Source: Lepisosteus oculatus (taxonomy: Eukaryota > Chordata > Actinopteri > Semionotiformes > Lepisosteidae). From it: DNA of 64,000 nt. The stretch is taken from positions 744,001-808,000 of the forward strand of contig NW_027168309.1 in NCBI RefSeq assembly GCF_040954835.1, written 5' to 3'. Shown here one piece after another: positions 34,231-47,459 of this stretch. The notes below the pieces were generated by a model. It was given only the letters and a program-made list of their open reading frames with translations, was not told the origin of the DNA and made no database searches. Positions within the stretch are counted from its first letter, which is position 1. Every line of letters begins with the position of its first letter. The position numbers and the translations under genes were made by a program.

Positions 34231-37200
34231 ACAGCTGTTACCCTATGTAACTGCAAGGCTCAGAAGAGCCCACACACTCAGGTCTTAACCCCAGTGCGCT
34301 GAAAGTGTCAAAACATGTTTTTCAGCAGAAATAAACATGTGTCTGCAAGTTTGGTCAACCCCATGTAACTTATGGGGCAGTAACAGCTCACTTTTCAAAA
34401 CGTGTTTTTCAGCCCGAAATAAACACGTTTTTTCAGACAGCTGTATCCCTATGTAACTGCAAGGCTCAGAAGAGCCCACACACTCAGGTCTTAACCCCAG
34501 TGTGCTGAAAGTGTCAAAACATGTTTTTCAGCAGAAATAAACATGTTTCTGCAAGTTTGGTCAACCCCATGTAACTTATGGGTCAGTAACAGTTCACTTT
34601 TCAAAACGTGTTTTTCAGCCCGAAATAAACGCGTTTTTTCAGATAGCTGTTACCCTATGTAACTGCAAGACTCAGAAGAGCCCACACACTCAGGTCTTAA
34701 CCCCAGTGCGCTGAAAGTGTCAAAACATGTTTTTCAGCAGAAATAAACATGTTTCTGCAAGTTTGGTCAACCCCATGTAAGTTATGGGTCAGTAACAGCT
34801 CACTTTTCAAAACGTGTTTTTCAGCCAGAAATAAACGCGTTTTTTCAGACAGCTGTATCCCTATGTATCTGCAAGGCTCAGAAGAGCCCACACACTCAGG
34901 TCTTAACCCCAGTGTGCTGAAAGTGTCAAAACATGTTTTTCAGCAGAAATAAACATGTTTCTGCAAGTTTGGTCAACCCCATGTAAGTTATGGGTCAGTA
35001 ACAGCTCACTTTTCAAAACGTGTTTTTCAGCCCGAAATAAACGCGTTTTTTCAGATAGCTGTTACCCTATGTAACTGCAAGGCTCAGAAGAGCCCACACA
35101 CTCAAGTCTTAACCCCAGTGTGCTGAAAGTGTCAAAACATGTTTTTCAGCAGAAATAAACATTTTTTCTGCAAGTTTGGTCAACCCCATGTAAGTTATGG
35201 GGCAGTAACAGCTCACTTTTCAAGACGTGTTTTTCAGCCCGAAATAAACGCGTTTTTTCAGACAGCTGTATCCCTATGTAACTGCAAGGCTCAGAAGAGC
35301 CCACACACTCAGGTCTTAACCCCAGTGTGCTGAAAGTGTCAAAATGTGTTTTTCAGCAGAAATAAACATGTTTCTGCAAGTTTGGTCAACCCCATGTAAG
35401 TTATGGGGCAGTAACAGCACACTTTTCAAAACGTGTTTTTCAGCCCGAAATAAACGCGTTTTTTCAGACAGCTGTTACCCTATGTAACTGCAAGGCTCAG
35501 AAGAGCCCACACACTCAGGTCTTAACCCCAGTGCGCTGAAAGTGTCAAAACATGTTTTTCAGCAGAAATAAACATGTTTCTGCAAGTTTGGTCAACCCCA
35601 TGTAAGTTATGGGTCAGTAACAGCTCACTTTTCAAAACGTGTTTTTCAGCCCGAAATAAACGCGTTTTTTGAGACAGCTGTATCCCTATGTAACTGCAAG
35701 GATCAGAAGAGCCCACACACTCAGGTCTTAATCCCAGTGTGCTGAAAGTGTCAAAATGTGTTTTTCAGCAGAAATAAACATGTTTCTGCAAGTTTGGTCA
35801 ACCCCATGTAAGTTATGGGGCAGTAACAGCACACTTTTCAAAACGTGTTTTTCAGCCCGAAATAAACGCATTTTTTTAGACAGCTGTATCCCTATGTAAC
35901 TGCAAGGCTCAGAAGAGCCCACACACTCAGGTCTTAACCCCAGTGTGCTGAAAGTGTCAAAACATGTTTTTCAGCAGAAATAAACATTTTTCTGCAAGTT
36001 TGGTCAACCCCATGTAAGTTATGGGGCAGTAACAGCTCACTTTTCAAGACGTGTTTTTCAGCCCGAAATAAACGCGTTTTTTCAGACAGCTGTATCCCTA
36101 TGTAACTGCAAGGCTCAGAAGAGCCCACACACTCAGGTTTTAACCCCAGTGTGCTGAAAGTGTCAAAACATGTTTTTCAGCAGAAATAAACATGTTTCTG
36201 CAATTTTGGTCAACCCCATGTAACTTATGGGGCAGTAACAGCTCACTTTTCAAAACGTGTTTTTCAGCCCGAAATAAACACGTTTTTTCAGACAGCTGTA
36301 TCCCTATGTAACTGCAAGCCTCAGAAGAGCCCACACACTCAGGTCTTAACCCCACTGTGCTGAAAGTGTCAAAACTTGTTTTTCAGCAGAAATAAACATG
36401 TTTCTGCAAGTTTGGTCAACCCCATGTAAGTTATGGGTCAGTAACAGCTCACTTTTCAAAACGTGTTTTTCAGCCCGAAATAAACGCGTTTTTTCAGACA
36501 GCTGTATCCCTATGTAACTGCAAGGCTCAGAAGAGCCCACACACTCAGGTCTTAATCCCAGTGTGCTGAAAGTGTCAAAATGTGTTTTTCAGCAGAAATA
36601 AACATGTTTCTGCAAGTTTGGTCAACCCCATGTAAGTTATGGGGCAGTAACAGCACACTTTTCAAAACGTGTTTTTCAGCCCGAAATAAACGCGTTTTTT
36701 CAGACAGCTGTATCCCTATGTAACTGCAAGGCTCAGAAGAGCCCACACACTCAGGTCTTAACCCCAGTGTGCTGAAAGTGTCAAAACATGTTTTTCAGCA
36801 GAAATAAACATGTTTCTGCAAGTTTGGTCAACCCCATGTAAGTTATGGGGCAGTAACAGCACACTTTTCAAAACGTGTTTTTCAGCCCGAAATAAACGCG
36901 TTTTTTCAGACAGCTGTATCCCTATGTAACTGCAAGGCTCAGAAGAGCCCACACACTCAGGTCTTAACCCCAGTGTGCTGAAAGTGTCAAAACATGTTTT
37001 TCAGCAGAAATAAACATGTTTCTGCAATTTTGGTCAACCCCATGTAACTTATGGGGCAGTAACAGCTCACTTTTCAAAACGTGTTTTTCAGCCCGAAATA
37101 AACACGTTTTTTCAGACAGCTGTATCCCTATGTAACTGCAAGCCTCAGAAGAGCCCACACACTCAGGTCTTAACCCCACTGTGCTGAAAGTGTCAAAACT

Positions 37201-37364
37201 TGTTTTTCAGCAGAAATAAACATGTTTCTGCAAGTTTGGTCAACCCCATGTAAGTTATGGGTCAGTAACAGCTCACTTTTCAAAACGTGTTTTTCAGCCC
37301 GAAATAAACGCGTTTTTTCAGACAGCTGTATCCCTATGTAACTGCAAGGCTCAGAAGAGCCCAC
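30000..37364 (+). repeat. Higher-order duplication, offset 5358 bp (26 monomers plus 2 bp)
   Basis: The run of variant monomers at about 30.0-32.0 kb recurs at about 35.4-37.4 kb. Inside each run a shorter 824-bp (4-monomer) period is visible from the AATTTTGGTC and CAAGCCTCAG variants (30782 and 31606; 36140 and 36964). The repeats are therefore nested. Confidence 0.8.
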
Positions 37365-38634
37365 ACACTCAGGTCTTAACCCCAGTGTGCTGAAAGTGTC
37401 AAAACATGTTTTTCAGCAGAAATAAACATGTTTCTGCAAGTTTGGTCAACCCCATGTAAGTTATGGGTCAGTAACAGCTCACTTTTCAAAACGTGTTTTT
37501 CAGCCCGAAATAAACGCGTTTTTTCAGACAGCTGTATCCCTATGTAACTGCAAGGCTCAGAAGAGCCCACACACTCAGGTCTTAACCCCAGTGTGCTGAA
37601 AGTGTCAAAACATGTTTTTCAGCAGAAATAAACATGTTTCTGCAAGTTTGGTCAACCCCATGTAACTTATGGGTCAGTAACAGCTCACTTTTCAAAACGT
37701 GTTTTTCAGTCCGAAATAAACGCGTTTTTTCAGATAGCTGTTACCCTATGTAACTGCAAGGCTCAGAAGAGCCCACACACTCAGGTCTTAACCCCAGTGC
37801 GCTGAAAGTGTCAAAACATGTTTTTCAGCAGAAATAAACATGTTTCTGCAAGTTTGGTCAACCCCATGTAAGTTATGGGTCAGTAACAGCTCACTTTTCA
37901 AAACGTGTTTTTCAGCCCGAAATAAACGCGTTTTTTCAGACAGCTGTATCCCTATGTATCTGCAAGGCTCAGAAGAGCCCACACACTCAGGTCTTAACCC
38001 CAGTGTGCTGAAAGTGTCAAAACGTGTTTTTCAGCAGAAATAAACATGTTTCTGCAAGTTTGGTCAACCCCATGTAAGTTATGAGTCAGTAACAGCTCAC
38101 TTTTCAAAACGTGTTTTTCAGCCCGAAATGAACGCGTTTTCTCAGACAGCTGTATCCCTATGTAACTGCAAGGCTCAGAAGAGCCCACACACTCAGGTCT
38201 TAACCCCAGTGTGCTGAAAGTGTCAAAACGTGTTTTTCAGCAGAAATAAACATGTTTCTGCAAGTTTGGTCAACCCCATGTAAGTTATGGGGCAGTAACA
38301 GCACACTTTTCAAAACGTGTTTTTCAGCCCGAAATAAACGCGTTTTTTCAGACAGCTGTATCCTTATGTAACTGCAAGGCTCAGAAGAGCCCACACACTC
38401 AGGTCTTAACCCCAGTGTGCTGAAAGTGTCAAAACATGTTTTTCAGCAGAAATAAACATGTTTCTGCACGTTTGGTCAACCCCATGTAACTTATGGGTCA
38501 GTAACAGCTCACTTTTCAAAACGTGTTTTTCAGCCCGAAATAAACGCGTTTTTTCAGACAGCTGTATCCCTATGTAACTGCAAGGCTCAGAAGAGCCCAC
38601 ACACTCAGGTCTTAACCCCAGTGTGCTGAAAGTG

Positions 38635-38927
38635 TCAAAACATGTTTTTCAGCAGAAATAAACATTTTTCTGCAAGTTTGGTCAACCCCATGTAAGTTAT
38701 GGGTCAGTAACAGCTCACTTTTCAAAACGTGTTTTTCAGCAAAAATAAACATGTTTCTGCAAGTTTGGTCAACCCCATGTAACTTATGGGTCAGTAACAG
38801 CTCACTTTTCAAAACGTGTTTTTCAGCCCGAAATAAACGCGTTTTTTCAGATAGCTGTTACCCTATGTAACTGCAAGGCTCAGAAGAGCCCACACACTCA
38901 GGTCTTAACCCCAGTGCGCTGAAAGTG
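38635..38927 (+). repeat. 293-bp variant satellite monomer (A-A-B)
   Basis: Two A halves (38635-38721 and 38722-38808) precede one B half (38809-38927). The second A half starts with the B-type TCAAAACGTG and then reads CAGCAAAAATAAACATG, so it joins a B-like start to an A-like body. This is the product expected from unequal exchange between the two halves. Confidence 0.93.
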
Positions 38928-40345
38928 TCAAAACATGATTTTCAGCAGAAATAAACATGTTTCTGCAAGTTTGGTCAACCCCATGTAAGTTATGAGTCAG
39001 TAACAGCTCACTTTTCAAAACGTGTTTTTCAGCCCGAAATGAACGCGTTTTCTCAGACAGCTGTATCCCTATGTAACTGCAAGGCTCAGAAGAGCCCACA
39101 CACTCAGGTCTTAACCCCAGTGTGCTGAAAGTGTCAAAACGTGTTTTTCAGCAGAAATAAACATGTTTCTGCAAGTTTGGTCAACCCCATGTAAGTTATG
39201 GGGCAGTAACAGCACACTTTTCAAAACGTGTTTTTCAGCCCGAAATAAACACGTTTTTTCAGACAGCTGTATCCCTATGTAACTGCAAGGCTCAGAAGAG
39301 CCCACACACTCAGGTCTTAACCCCAGTGTGCTGAAAGTGTCAAAACATGTTTTCAGCAGAAATAAACATGTTTCTGCAATTTTGGTCAACCCCATGTAAC
39401 TTATGGGGCAGTAACAGCTCACTTTTCAAAACGTGTTTTTCAGCCCGAAATAAACACGTTTTTTCAGACAGCTGTATCCCTATGTAACTGCAAGCCTCAG
39501 AAGAGCCCACACACTCAGGTCTTAACCCCACTGTGCTGAAAGTGTCAAAACTTGTTTTTCAGCAGAAATAAACATGTTTCTGCAAGTTTGGTCAACCCCA
39601 TGTAAGTTATGGGTCAGTAACAGCTCACTTTTCAAAACGTGTTTTTCAGCCCGAAATAAACGCGTTTTTTCAGACAGCTGTATCCCTATGTAACTGCAAG
39701 GCTCAGAAGAGCCCACACACTCAGGTCTTAATCCCAGTGTGCTGAAAGTGTCAAAATGTGTTTTTCAGCAGAAATAAACATGTTTCTGCAAGTTTGGTCA
39801 ACCCCATGTAAGTTATGGGTCAGTAACAGCTCACTTTTCAAAACGTGTTTTTCAGCCCGAAATAAACGCGTTTTTTCAGACAGCTGTATCCCTATGTAAC
39901 TGCAAGGCTCAGAAGAGCCCACACACTCAGGTCTTAATCCCAGTGTGCTGAAAGTGTCAAAATGTGTTTTTCAGCAGAAATAAACATGTTTCTGCAAGTT
40001 TGGTCAACCCCATGTAAGTTATGGGGCAGTAACAGCACACTTTTCAAAACGTGTTTTTCAGCCCGAAATAAACGCGTTTTTTCAGACAGCTGTATCCCTA
40101 TGTAACTGCAAGGCTCAGAAGAGCCCACACACTCAGGTCTTAACCCCAGTGTGCTGACAGTGTCAAAACGTGTTTTTCAGCAGAAATAAACATGTTTCTG
40201 CAAGTTTGGTCAACCCCATGTAAGTTATGGGGCAGTAACAGCACACTTTTCAAAACGTGTTTTTCAGCCCGAAATAAACGCGTTTTTTCAGACAGCTGTA
40301 TCCCTATATAACTGCAAGGCTCAGAAGAGCCCACACACTCAGGTC

Positions 40346-43300
40346 TTAACCCCAGTGTGCTGAAAGTGTCAAAACATGTTTTTCAGCAGAAATAAACATG
40401 TTTCTGCAATTTTGGTCAACCCCATGTAACTTATGGGGCAGTAACAGCTCACTTTTCAAAACGTGTTTTTCAGCCCGAAATAAACACGTTTTTTCAGACA
40501 GCTGTATCCCTATGTAACTGCAAGCCTCAGAAGAGCCCACACACTCAGGTCTTAACCCCACTGTGCTGAAAGTGTCAAAACTTGTTTTTCAGCAGAAATA
40601 AACATGTTTCTGCAAGTTTGGTCAACCCCATGTAAGTTATGGGTCAGTAACAGCTCACTTTTCAAAACGTGTTTTTCAGCCCAAAATAAACGCGTTTTTT
40701 CAGACAGCTGTATCCCTATGTAACTGCAAGGCTCAGAAGAGCCCACACACTCAGGTCTTAATCCCAGTGTGCTGAAAGTGTCAAAATGTGTTTTTCAGCA
40801 GAAACAAACATGTTTCTGCAAGTTTGGTCAACCCCATGTAAGTTATGGGGCAGTAACAGCACACTTTTCAAAACGTGTTTTTCAGCCCGAAATAAACGCG
40901 TTTTTTCAGACAGCTGTATCCCTATGTAACTGCAAGGCTCAGAAGAGCCCACACACTCAGGTCTTAACCCCAGTGTGCTGAAAGTGTCAAAACATGTTTT
41001 TCAGGAGAAATAAACATGTTTCTGCAAGTTTGGTCAACCCCATGTAAGTTATGGGGCAGTAACAGCACACTTTTCAAAACGTGTTTTTCAGCCCGAAATA
41101 AACGCGTTTTTTCAGACAGCTGTATCCCTATGTAACTGCAAGGCTCAGAAGAGCCCACACACTCAGGTCTTAATCCCAGTGTGCTGAAAGTGTCAAAATG
41201 TGTTTTTCAGCAGAAATAAACATGTTTCTGCAAGTTTGGTCAACCCCATGTAAGTTATGGGTCAGTAACAGCTCACTTTTCAAAACGTGTTTTTCAGCCC
41301 GAAATAAACGCGTTTTTTCAGACAGCTGTATCCCTATGTAACTGCAAGGCTCAGAACAGCCCACACACTCAGGTCTTAATCCCAGTGTGCTGAAAGTGTC
41401 AAAATGTGTTTTTCAGCAGAAATAAACATGTTTCTGCAAGTTTGGTCAACCCCATGTAAGTTATGGGGCAGTAACAGCACACTTTTCAAAACGTGTTTTT
41501 CAGCCCGAAATAAACGCGTTTTTTCAGACAGCTGTATCCCTATGTAACTGCAAGGCTCAGAAGAGCCCACACACTCAGGTCTTAACCCCAGTGTGCTGAC
41601 AGTGTCAAAACGTGTTTTTCAGCAGAAATAAACATGTTTCTGCAAGTTTGGTCAACCCCATGTAAGTTATGGGGCAGTAACAGCACACTTTTCAAAACGT
41701 GTTTTTCAGCCCGAAATAAACGCGTTTTTTCAGACAGCTGTATCCCTATGTAACTGCAAGGCTCAGAAGAGCCCACACACTCAGGTCTTAACCCCAGTGT
41801 GCTGAAAGTGTCAAAACATGTTTTTCAGCAGAAATAAACATGTTTCTGCAATTTTGGTCAACCCCATGTAACTTATGGGGCAGTAACAGCTCACTTTTCA
41901 AAACGTGTTTTTCAGCCCGAAATAAACACGTTTTTTCAGACAGCTGTATCCCTATGTAACTGCAAGCCTCAGAAGAGCCCACACACTCAGGTCTTAACCC
42001 CACTGTGCTGAAAGTGTCAAAACTTGTTTTTCAGCAGAAATAAACATGTTTCTGCAAGTTTGGTCAACCCCATGTAAGTTATGGGTCAGTAACAGCTCAC
42101 TTTTCAAAACGTGTTTTTCAGCCCAAAATAAACGCGTTTTTTCAGACAGCTGTATCCCTATGTAATTGCAAGGCTCAGAAGAGCCCACACACTCAGGTCT
42201 TAATCCCAGTGTGCTGAAAGTGTCAAAATGTGTTTTTCAGCAGAAATAAACATGTTTCTGCAAGTTTGGTCAACCCCATGTAAGTTATGGGGCAGTAACA
42301 GCACACTTTTCAAAACGTGTTTTTCAGCCCGAAATAAACGCGTTTTTTCAGACAGCTGTATCCCTATGTAACTGCAAGGCTCAGAAGAGCCCACACACTC
42401 AGGTCTTAACCCCAGTGTGCTGAAAGTGTCAAAACATGTTTTTCAGCAGAAATAAACATGTTTCTGCAAGTTTGGTCAACCCCATGTAAGTTATGGGGCA
42501 GTAACAGCACACTTTTCAAAACGTGTTTTTCAGCCCGAAATAAACGCGTTTTTTCAGACAGCTGTATCCCTATGTAACTGCAAGGCTCAGAAGAGCCCAC
42601 ACACTCAGGTCTTAACCCCAGTGTGCTGAAAGTGTCAAAACATGTTTTTCAGCAGAAATAAACATGTTTCTGCAAGTTTGGTCAACCCCATGTAAGTTAT
42701 GGGTCAGTAACAGCTCACTTTTCAAAACGTGTTTTTCAGCCCGAAATAAACGCGTTTTTTCAGACAGCAGTATCCCTATGTAACTGCAAGGCTCAGAAGA
42801 GCCCACACACTCAGGTCTTAATCCCAGTGTGCTGAAAGTGTCAAAATGTGTTTTTCAGCAGAAATAAACATGTTTCTGCAAGTTTGGTCAACCCCATGTA
42901 AGTTATGGGGCAGTAACAGCACACTTTTCAAAACGTGTTTTTCAGCCCGAAATAAACGCGTTTTTTCAGACAGCTGTATCCCTATGTAACTGCAAGGCTC
43001 AGAAGAGCCCACACACTCAGGTCTTAACCCCAGTGTGCTGACAGTGTCAAAACGTGTTTTTCAGCAGAAATAAACATGTTTCTGCAAGTTTGGTCAACCC
43101 CATGTAAGTTATGGGGCAGTAACAGCACACTTTTCAAAACGTGTTTTTCAGCCCGAAATAAACGCGTTTTTTCAGACAGCTGTATCCCTATATAACTGCA
43201 AGGCTCAGAAGAGCCCACACACTCAGGTCTTAACCCCAGTGTGCTGAAAGTGTCAAAACATGTTTTTCAGCAGAAATAAACATGTTTCTGCAATTTTGGT

Positions 43301-45278
43301 CAACCCCATGTAACTTATGGGGCAGTAACAGCTCACTTTTCAAAACGTGTTTTTCAGCCCGAAATAAACACGTTTTTTCAGACAGCTGTATCCCTATGTA
43401 ACTGCAAGCCTCAGAAGAGCCCACACACTCAGGTCTTAACCCCACTGTGCTGAAAGTGTCAAAACTTGTTTTTCAGCAGAAATAAACATGTTTCTGCAAG
43501 TTTGGTCAACCCCATGTAAGTTATGGGTCAGTAACAGCTCACTTTTCAAAACGTGTTTTTCAGCCCAAAATAAACGCGTTTTTTCAGACAGCTGTATCCC
43601 TATGTAACTGCAAGGCTCAGAAGAGCCCACACACTCAGGTCTTAATCCCAGTGTGCTGAAAGTGTCAAAATGTGTTTTTCAGCAGAAACAAACATGTTTC
43701 TGCAAGTTTGGTCAACCCCATGTAAGTTATGGGGCAGTAACAGCACACTTTTCAAAACGTGTTTTTCAGCCCGAAATAAACGCGTTTTTTCAGACAGCTG
43801 TATCCCTATGTAACTGCAAGGCTCAGAAGAGCCCACACACTCAGGTCTTAACCCCAGTGTGCTGAAAGTGTCAAAACATGTTTTTCAGGAGAAATAAACA
43901 TGTTTCTGCAAGTTTGGTCAACCCCATGTAAGTTATGGGGCAGTAACAGCACACTTTTCAAAACGTGTTTTTCAGCCCGAAATAAACGCGTTTTTTCAGA
44001 CAGCTGTATCCCTATGTAACTGCAAGGCTCAGAAGAGCCCACACACTCAGGTCTTAATCCCAGTGTGCTGAAAGTGTCAAAATGTGTTTTTCAGCAGAAA
44101 TAAACATGTTTCTGCAAGTTTGGTCAACCCCATGTAAGTTATGGGTCAGTAACAGCTCACTTTTCAAAACGTGTTTTTCAGCCCGAAATAAACGCGTTTT
44201 TTCAGACAGCTGTATCCCTATGTAACTGCAAGGCTCAGAACAGCCCACACACTCAGGTCTTAATCCCAGTGTGCTGAAAGTGTCAAAATGTGTTTTTCAG
44301 CAGAAATAAACATGTTTCTGCAAGTTTGGTCAACCCCATGTAAGTTATGGGGCAGTAACAGCACACTTTTCAAAACGTGTTTTTCAGCCCGAAATAAACG
44401 CGTTTTTTCAGACAGCTGTATCCCTATGTAACTGCAAGGCTCAGAAGAGCCCACACACTCAGGTCTTAACCCCAGTGTGCTGACAGTGTCAAAACGTGTT
44501 TTTCAGCAGAAATAAACATGTTTCTGCAAGTTTGGTCAACCCCATGTAAGTTATGGGGCAGTAACAGCACACTTTTCAAAACGTGTTTTTCAGCCCGAAA
44601 TAAACGCGTTTTTTCAGACAGCTGTATCCCTATGTAACTGCAAGGCTCAGAAGAGCCCACACACTCAGGTCTTAACCCCAGTGTGCTGAAAGTGTCAAAA
44701 CATGTTTTTCAGCAGAAATAAACATGTTTCTGCAATTTTGGTCAACCCCATGTAACTTATGGGGCAGTAACAGCTCACTTTTCAAAACGTGTTTTTCAGC
44801 CCGAAATAAACACGTTTTTTCAGACAGCTGTATCCCTATGTAACTGCAAGCCTCAGAAGAGCCCACACACTCAGGTCTTAACCCCACTGTGCTGAAAGTG
44901 TCAAAACTTGTTTTTCAGCAGAAATAAACATGTTTCTGCAAGTTTGGTCAACCCCATGTAAGTTATGGGTCAGTAACAGCTCACTTTTCAAAACGTGTTT
45001 TTCAGCCCAAAATAAACGCGTTTTTTCAGACAGCTGTATCCCTATGTAATTGCAAGGCTCAGAAGAGCCCACACACTCAGGTCTTAATCCCAGTGTGCTG
45101 AAAGTGTCAAAATGTGTTTTTCAGCAGAAATAAACATGTTTCTGCAAGTTTGGTCAACCCCATGTAAGTTATGGGGCAGTAACAGCACACTTTTCAAAAC
45201 GTGTTTTTCAGCCCGAAATAAACGCGTTTTTTCAGACAGCTGTATCCCTATGTAACTGCAAGGCTCAGAAGAGCCCAC
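40346..45278 (+). repeat. Higher-order duplication, offset 2884 bp (14 monomers)
   Basis: The block 40346-42394 recurs at 43230-45278. Shared rare markers are CAGAAACAAAC (40800 and 43684), CAGGAGAAATAAAC (near 41002 and 43886) and CAGAACAGCCC (near 41353 and 44237). A half-period of 1442 bp (7 monomers) is also visible. Confidence 0.85.
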
Positions 45279-47166
45279 ACACTCAGGTCTTAACCCCAGT
45301 GTGCTGACAGTGTCAAAACGTGTTTTTCAGCAGAAATAAACATGTTTCTGCAAGTTTGGTCAACCCCATGTAAGTTATGGGGCAGTAACAGCACACTTTT
45401 CAAAACGTGTTTTTCAGCCCGAAATAAACGCGTTTTTTCAGACAGCTGTATCCCTATGTAACTGCAAGGCTCAGAAGAGCCCACACACTCAGGTCTTAAC
45501 CCCAGTGTGCTGAAAGTGTCAAAACATGTTTTTCAGCAGAAATAAACATGTTTCTGCAATTTTGGTCAACCCCATGTAACTTATGGGGCAGTAACAGCTC
45601 ACTTTTCAAAACGTGTTTTTCAGCCCGAAATAAACACGTTTTTTCAGACAGCTGTATCCCTATGTAACTGCAAGCCTCAGAAGAGCCCACACACTCAGGT
45701 CTTAACCCCACTGTGCTGAAAGTGTCAAAACTTGTTTTTCAGCAGAAATAAACATGTTTCTGCAAGTTTGGTCAACCCCATGTAAGTTATGGGTCAGTAA
45801 CAGCTCACTTTTCAAAACGTGTTTTTCAGCCCAAAATAAACGCGTTTTTTCAGACAGCTGTATCCCTATGTAATTGCAAGGCTCAGAAGAGCCCACACAC
45901 TCAGGTCTTAATCCCAGTGTGCTGAAAGTGTCAAAATGTGTTTTTCAGCAGAAATAAACATGTTTCTGCAAGTTTGGTCAACCCCATGTAAGTTATGGGG
46001 CAGTAACAGCACACTTTTCAAAACGTGTTTTTCAGCCCGAAATAAACGCGTTTTTTCAGACAGCTGTATCCCTATGTAACTGCAAGGCTCAGAAGAGCCC
46101 ACACACTCAGGTCTTAACCCCAGTGTGCTGAAAGTGTCAAAACATGTTTTTCAGCAGAAATAAACATGTTTCTGCAAGTTTGGTCAACCCCATGTAAGTT
46201 ATGGGGCAGTAACAGCACACTTTTCAAAACGTGTTTTTCAGCCCGAAATAAACGCGTTTTTTCAGACAGCTGTATCCCTATGTAACTGCAAGGCTCAGAA
46301 GAGCCCACACACTCAGGTCTTAACCCCAGTGTGCTGAAAGTGTCAAAACATGTTTTTCAGCAGAAATAAACATGTTTCTGCAAGTTTGGTCAACCCCATG
46401 TAAGTTATGGGTCAGTAACAGCTCACTTTTCAAAACGTGTTTTTCAGCCCGAAATAAACGCGTTTTTTCAGACAGCAGTATCCCTATGTAACTGCAAGGC
46501 TCAGAAGAGCCCACACACTCAGGTCTTAACCCCAGTGTGCTGAAAGTGTCAAAACATGTTTTTCAGCAGAAATAAACATGTTTCTGCAAGTTTGGTCAAC
46601 CCCATGTAAGTTATGGGTCAGTAACAGCTCACTTTTCAAAACGTGTTTTTCAGCCCGAAATAAACGCGTTTTTTCAGACAGCTGTATCCCTATGTATCTG
46701 CAAGGCTCAGAAGAGCCCACACACTCAGGTCTTAACCCCAGTGTGCTGAAAGTGTCAAAACATGTTTTTCAGCAGAAATAAACATGTTTCTGCAAGTTTG
46801 GTCAACCCCATGTAAGTTATGAGTCAGTAACAGCTCACTTTTCAAAACGTGTTTTTCAGCCCGAAATGAACGCGTTTTCTCAGACAGCTGTATCCCTATG
46901 TAACTGCAAGGCTCAGAAGAGCCCACACACTCAGGTCTTAACCCCAGTGTGCTGAAAGTGTCAAAACGTGTTTTTCAGCAGAAATAAACATGTTTCTGCA
47001 AGTTTGGTCAACCCCATGTAAGTTATGGGGCAGTAACAGCACACTTTTCAAAACGTGTTTTTCAGCCCGAAATAAACGCGTATTTTCAGACAGCTGTATC
47101 CTTATGTAACTGCAAGGCTCAGAAGAGCCCACACACTCAGGTCTTAACCCCAGTGTGCTGAAAGTG

Positions 47167-47459
47167 TCAAAACATGTTTTTCAGCAGAAATAAACATGTT
47201 TCTGCACGTTTGGTCAACCCCATGTAACTTATGGGTCAGTAACAGCTCACTTTTCAAAACGTGTTTTTCAGCAAAAATAAACATGTTTCTGCAAGTTTGG
47301 TCAACCCCATGTAACTTATGGGTCAGTAACAGCTCACTTTTCAAAACGTGTTTTTCAGCCCGAAATAAACGCGTTTTTTCAGACAGCAGTATCCCTATGT
47401 AACTGCAAGGCTCAGAAGAGCCCACACACTCAGGTCTTAACCCCAGTGTGCTGAAAGTG
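47167..47459 (+). repeat. 293-bp variant satellite monomer (A-A-B), second copy
   Basis: A halves at 47167-47253 and 47254-47340, B half from 47341. It has the same CAGCAAAAATAAAC signature as the copy at 38635. Confidence 0.93.
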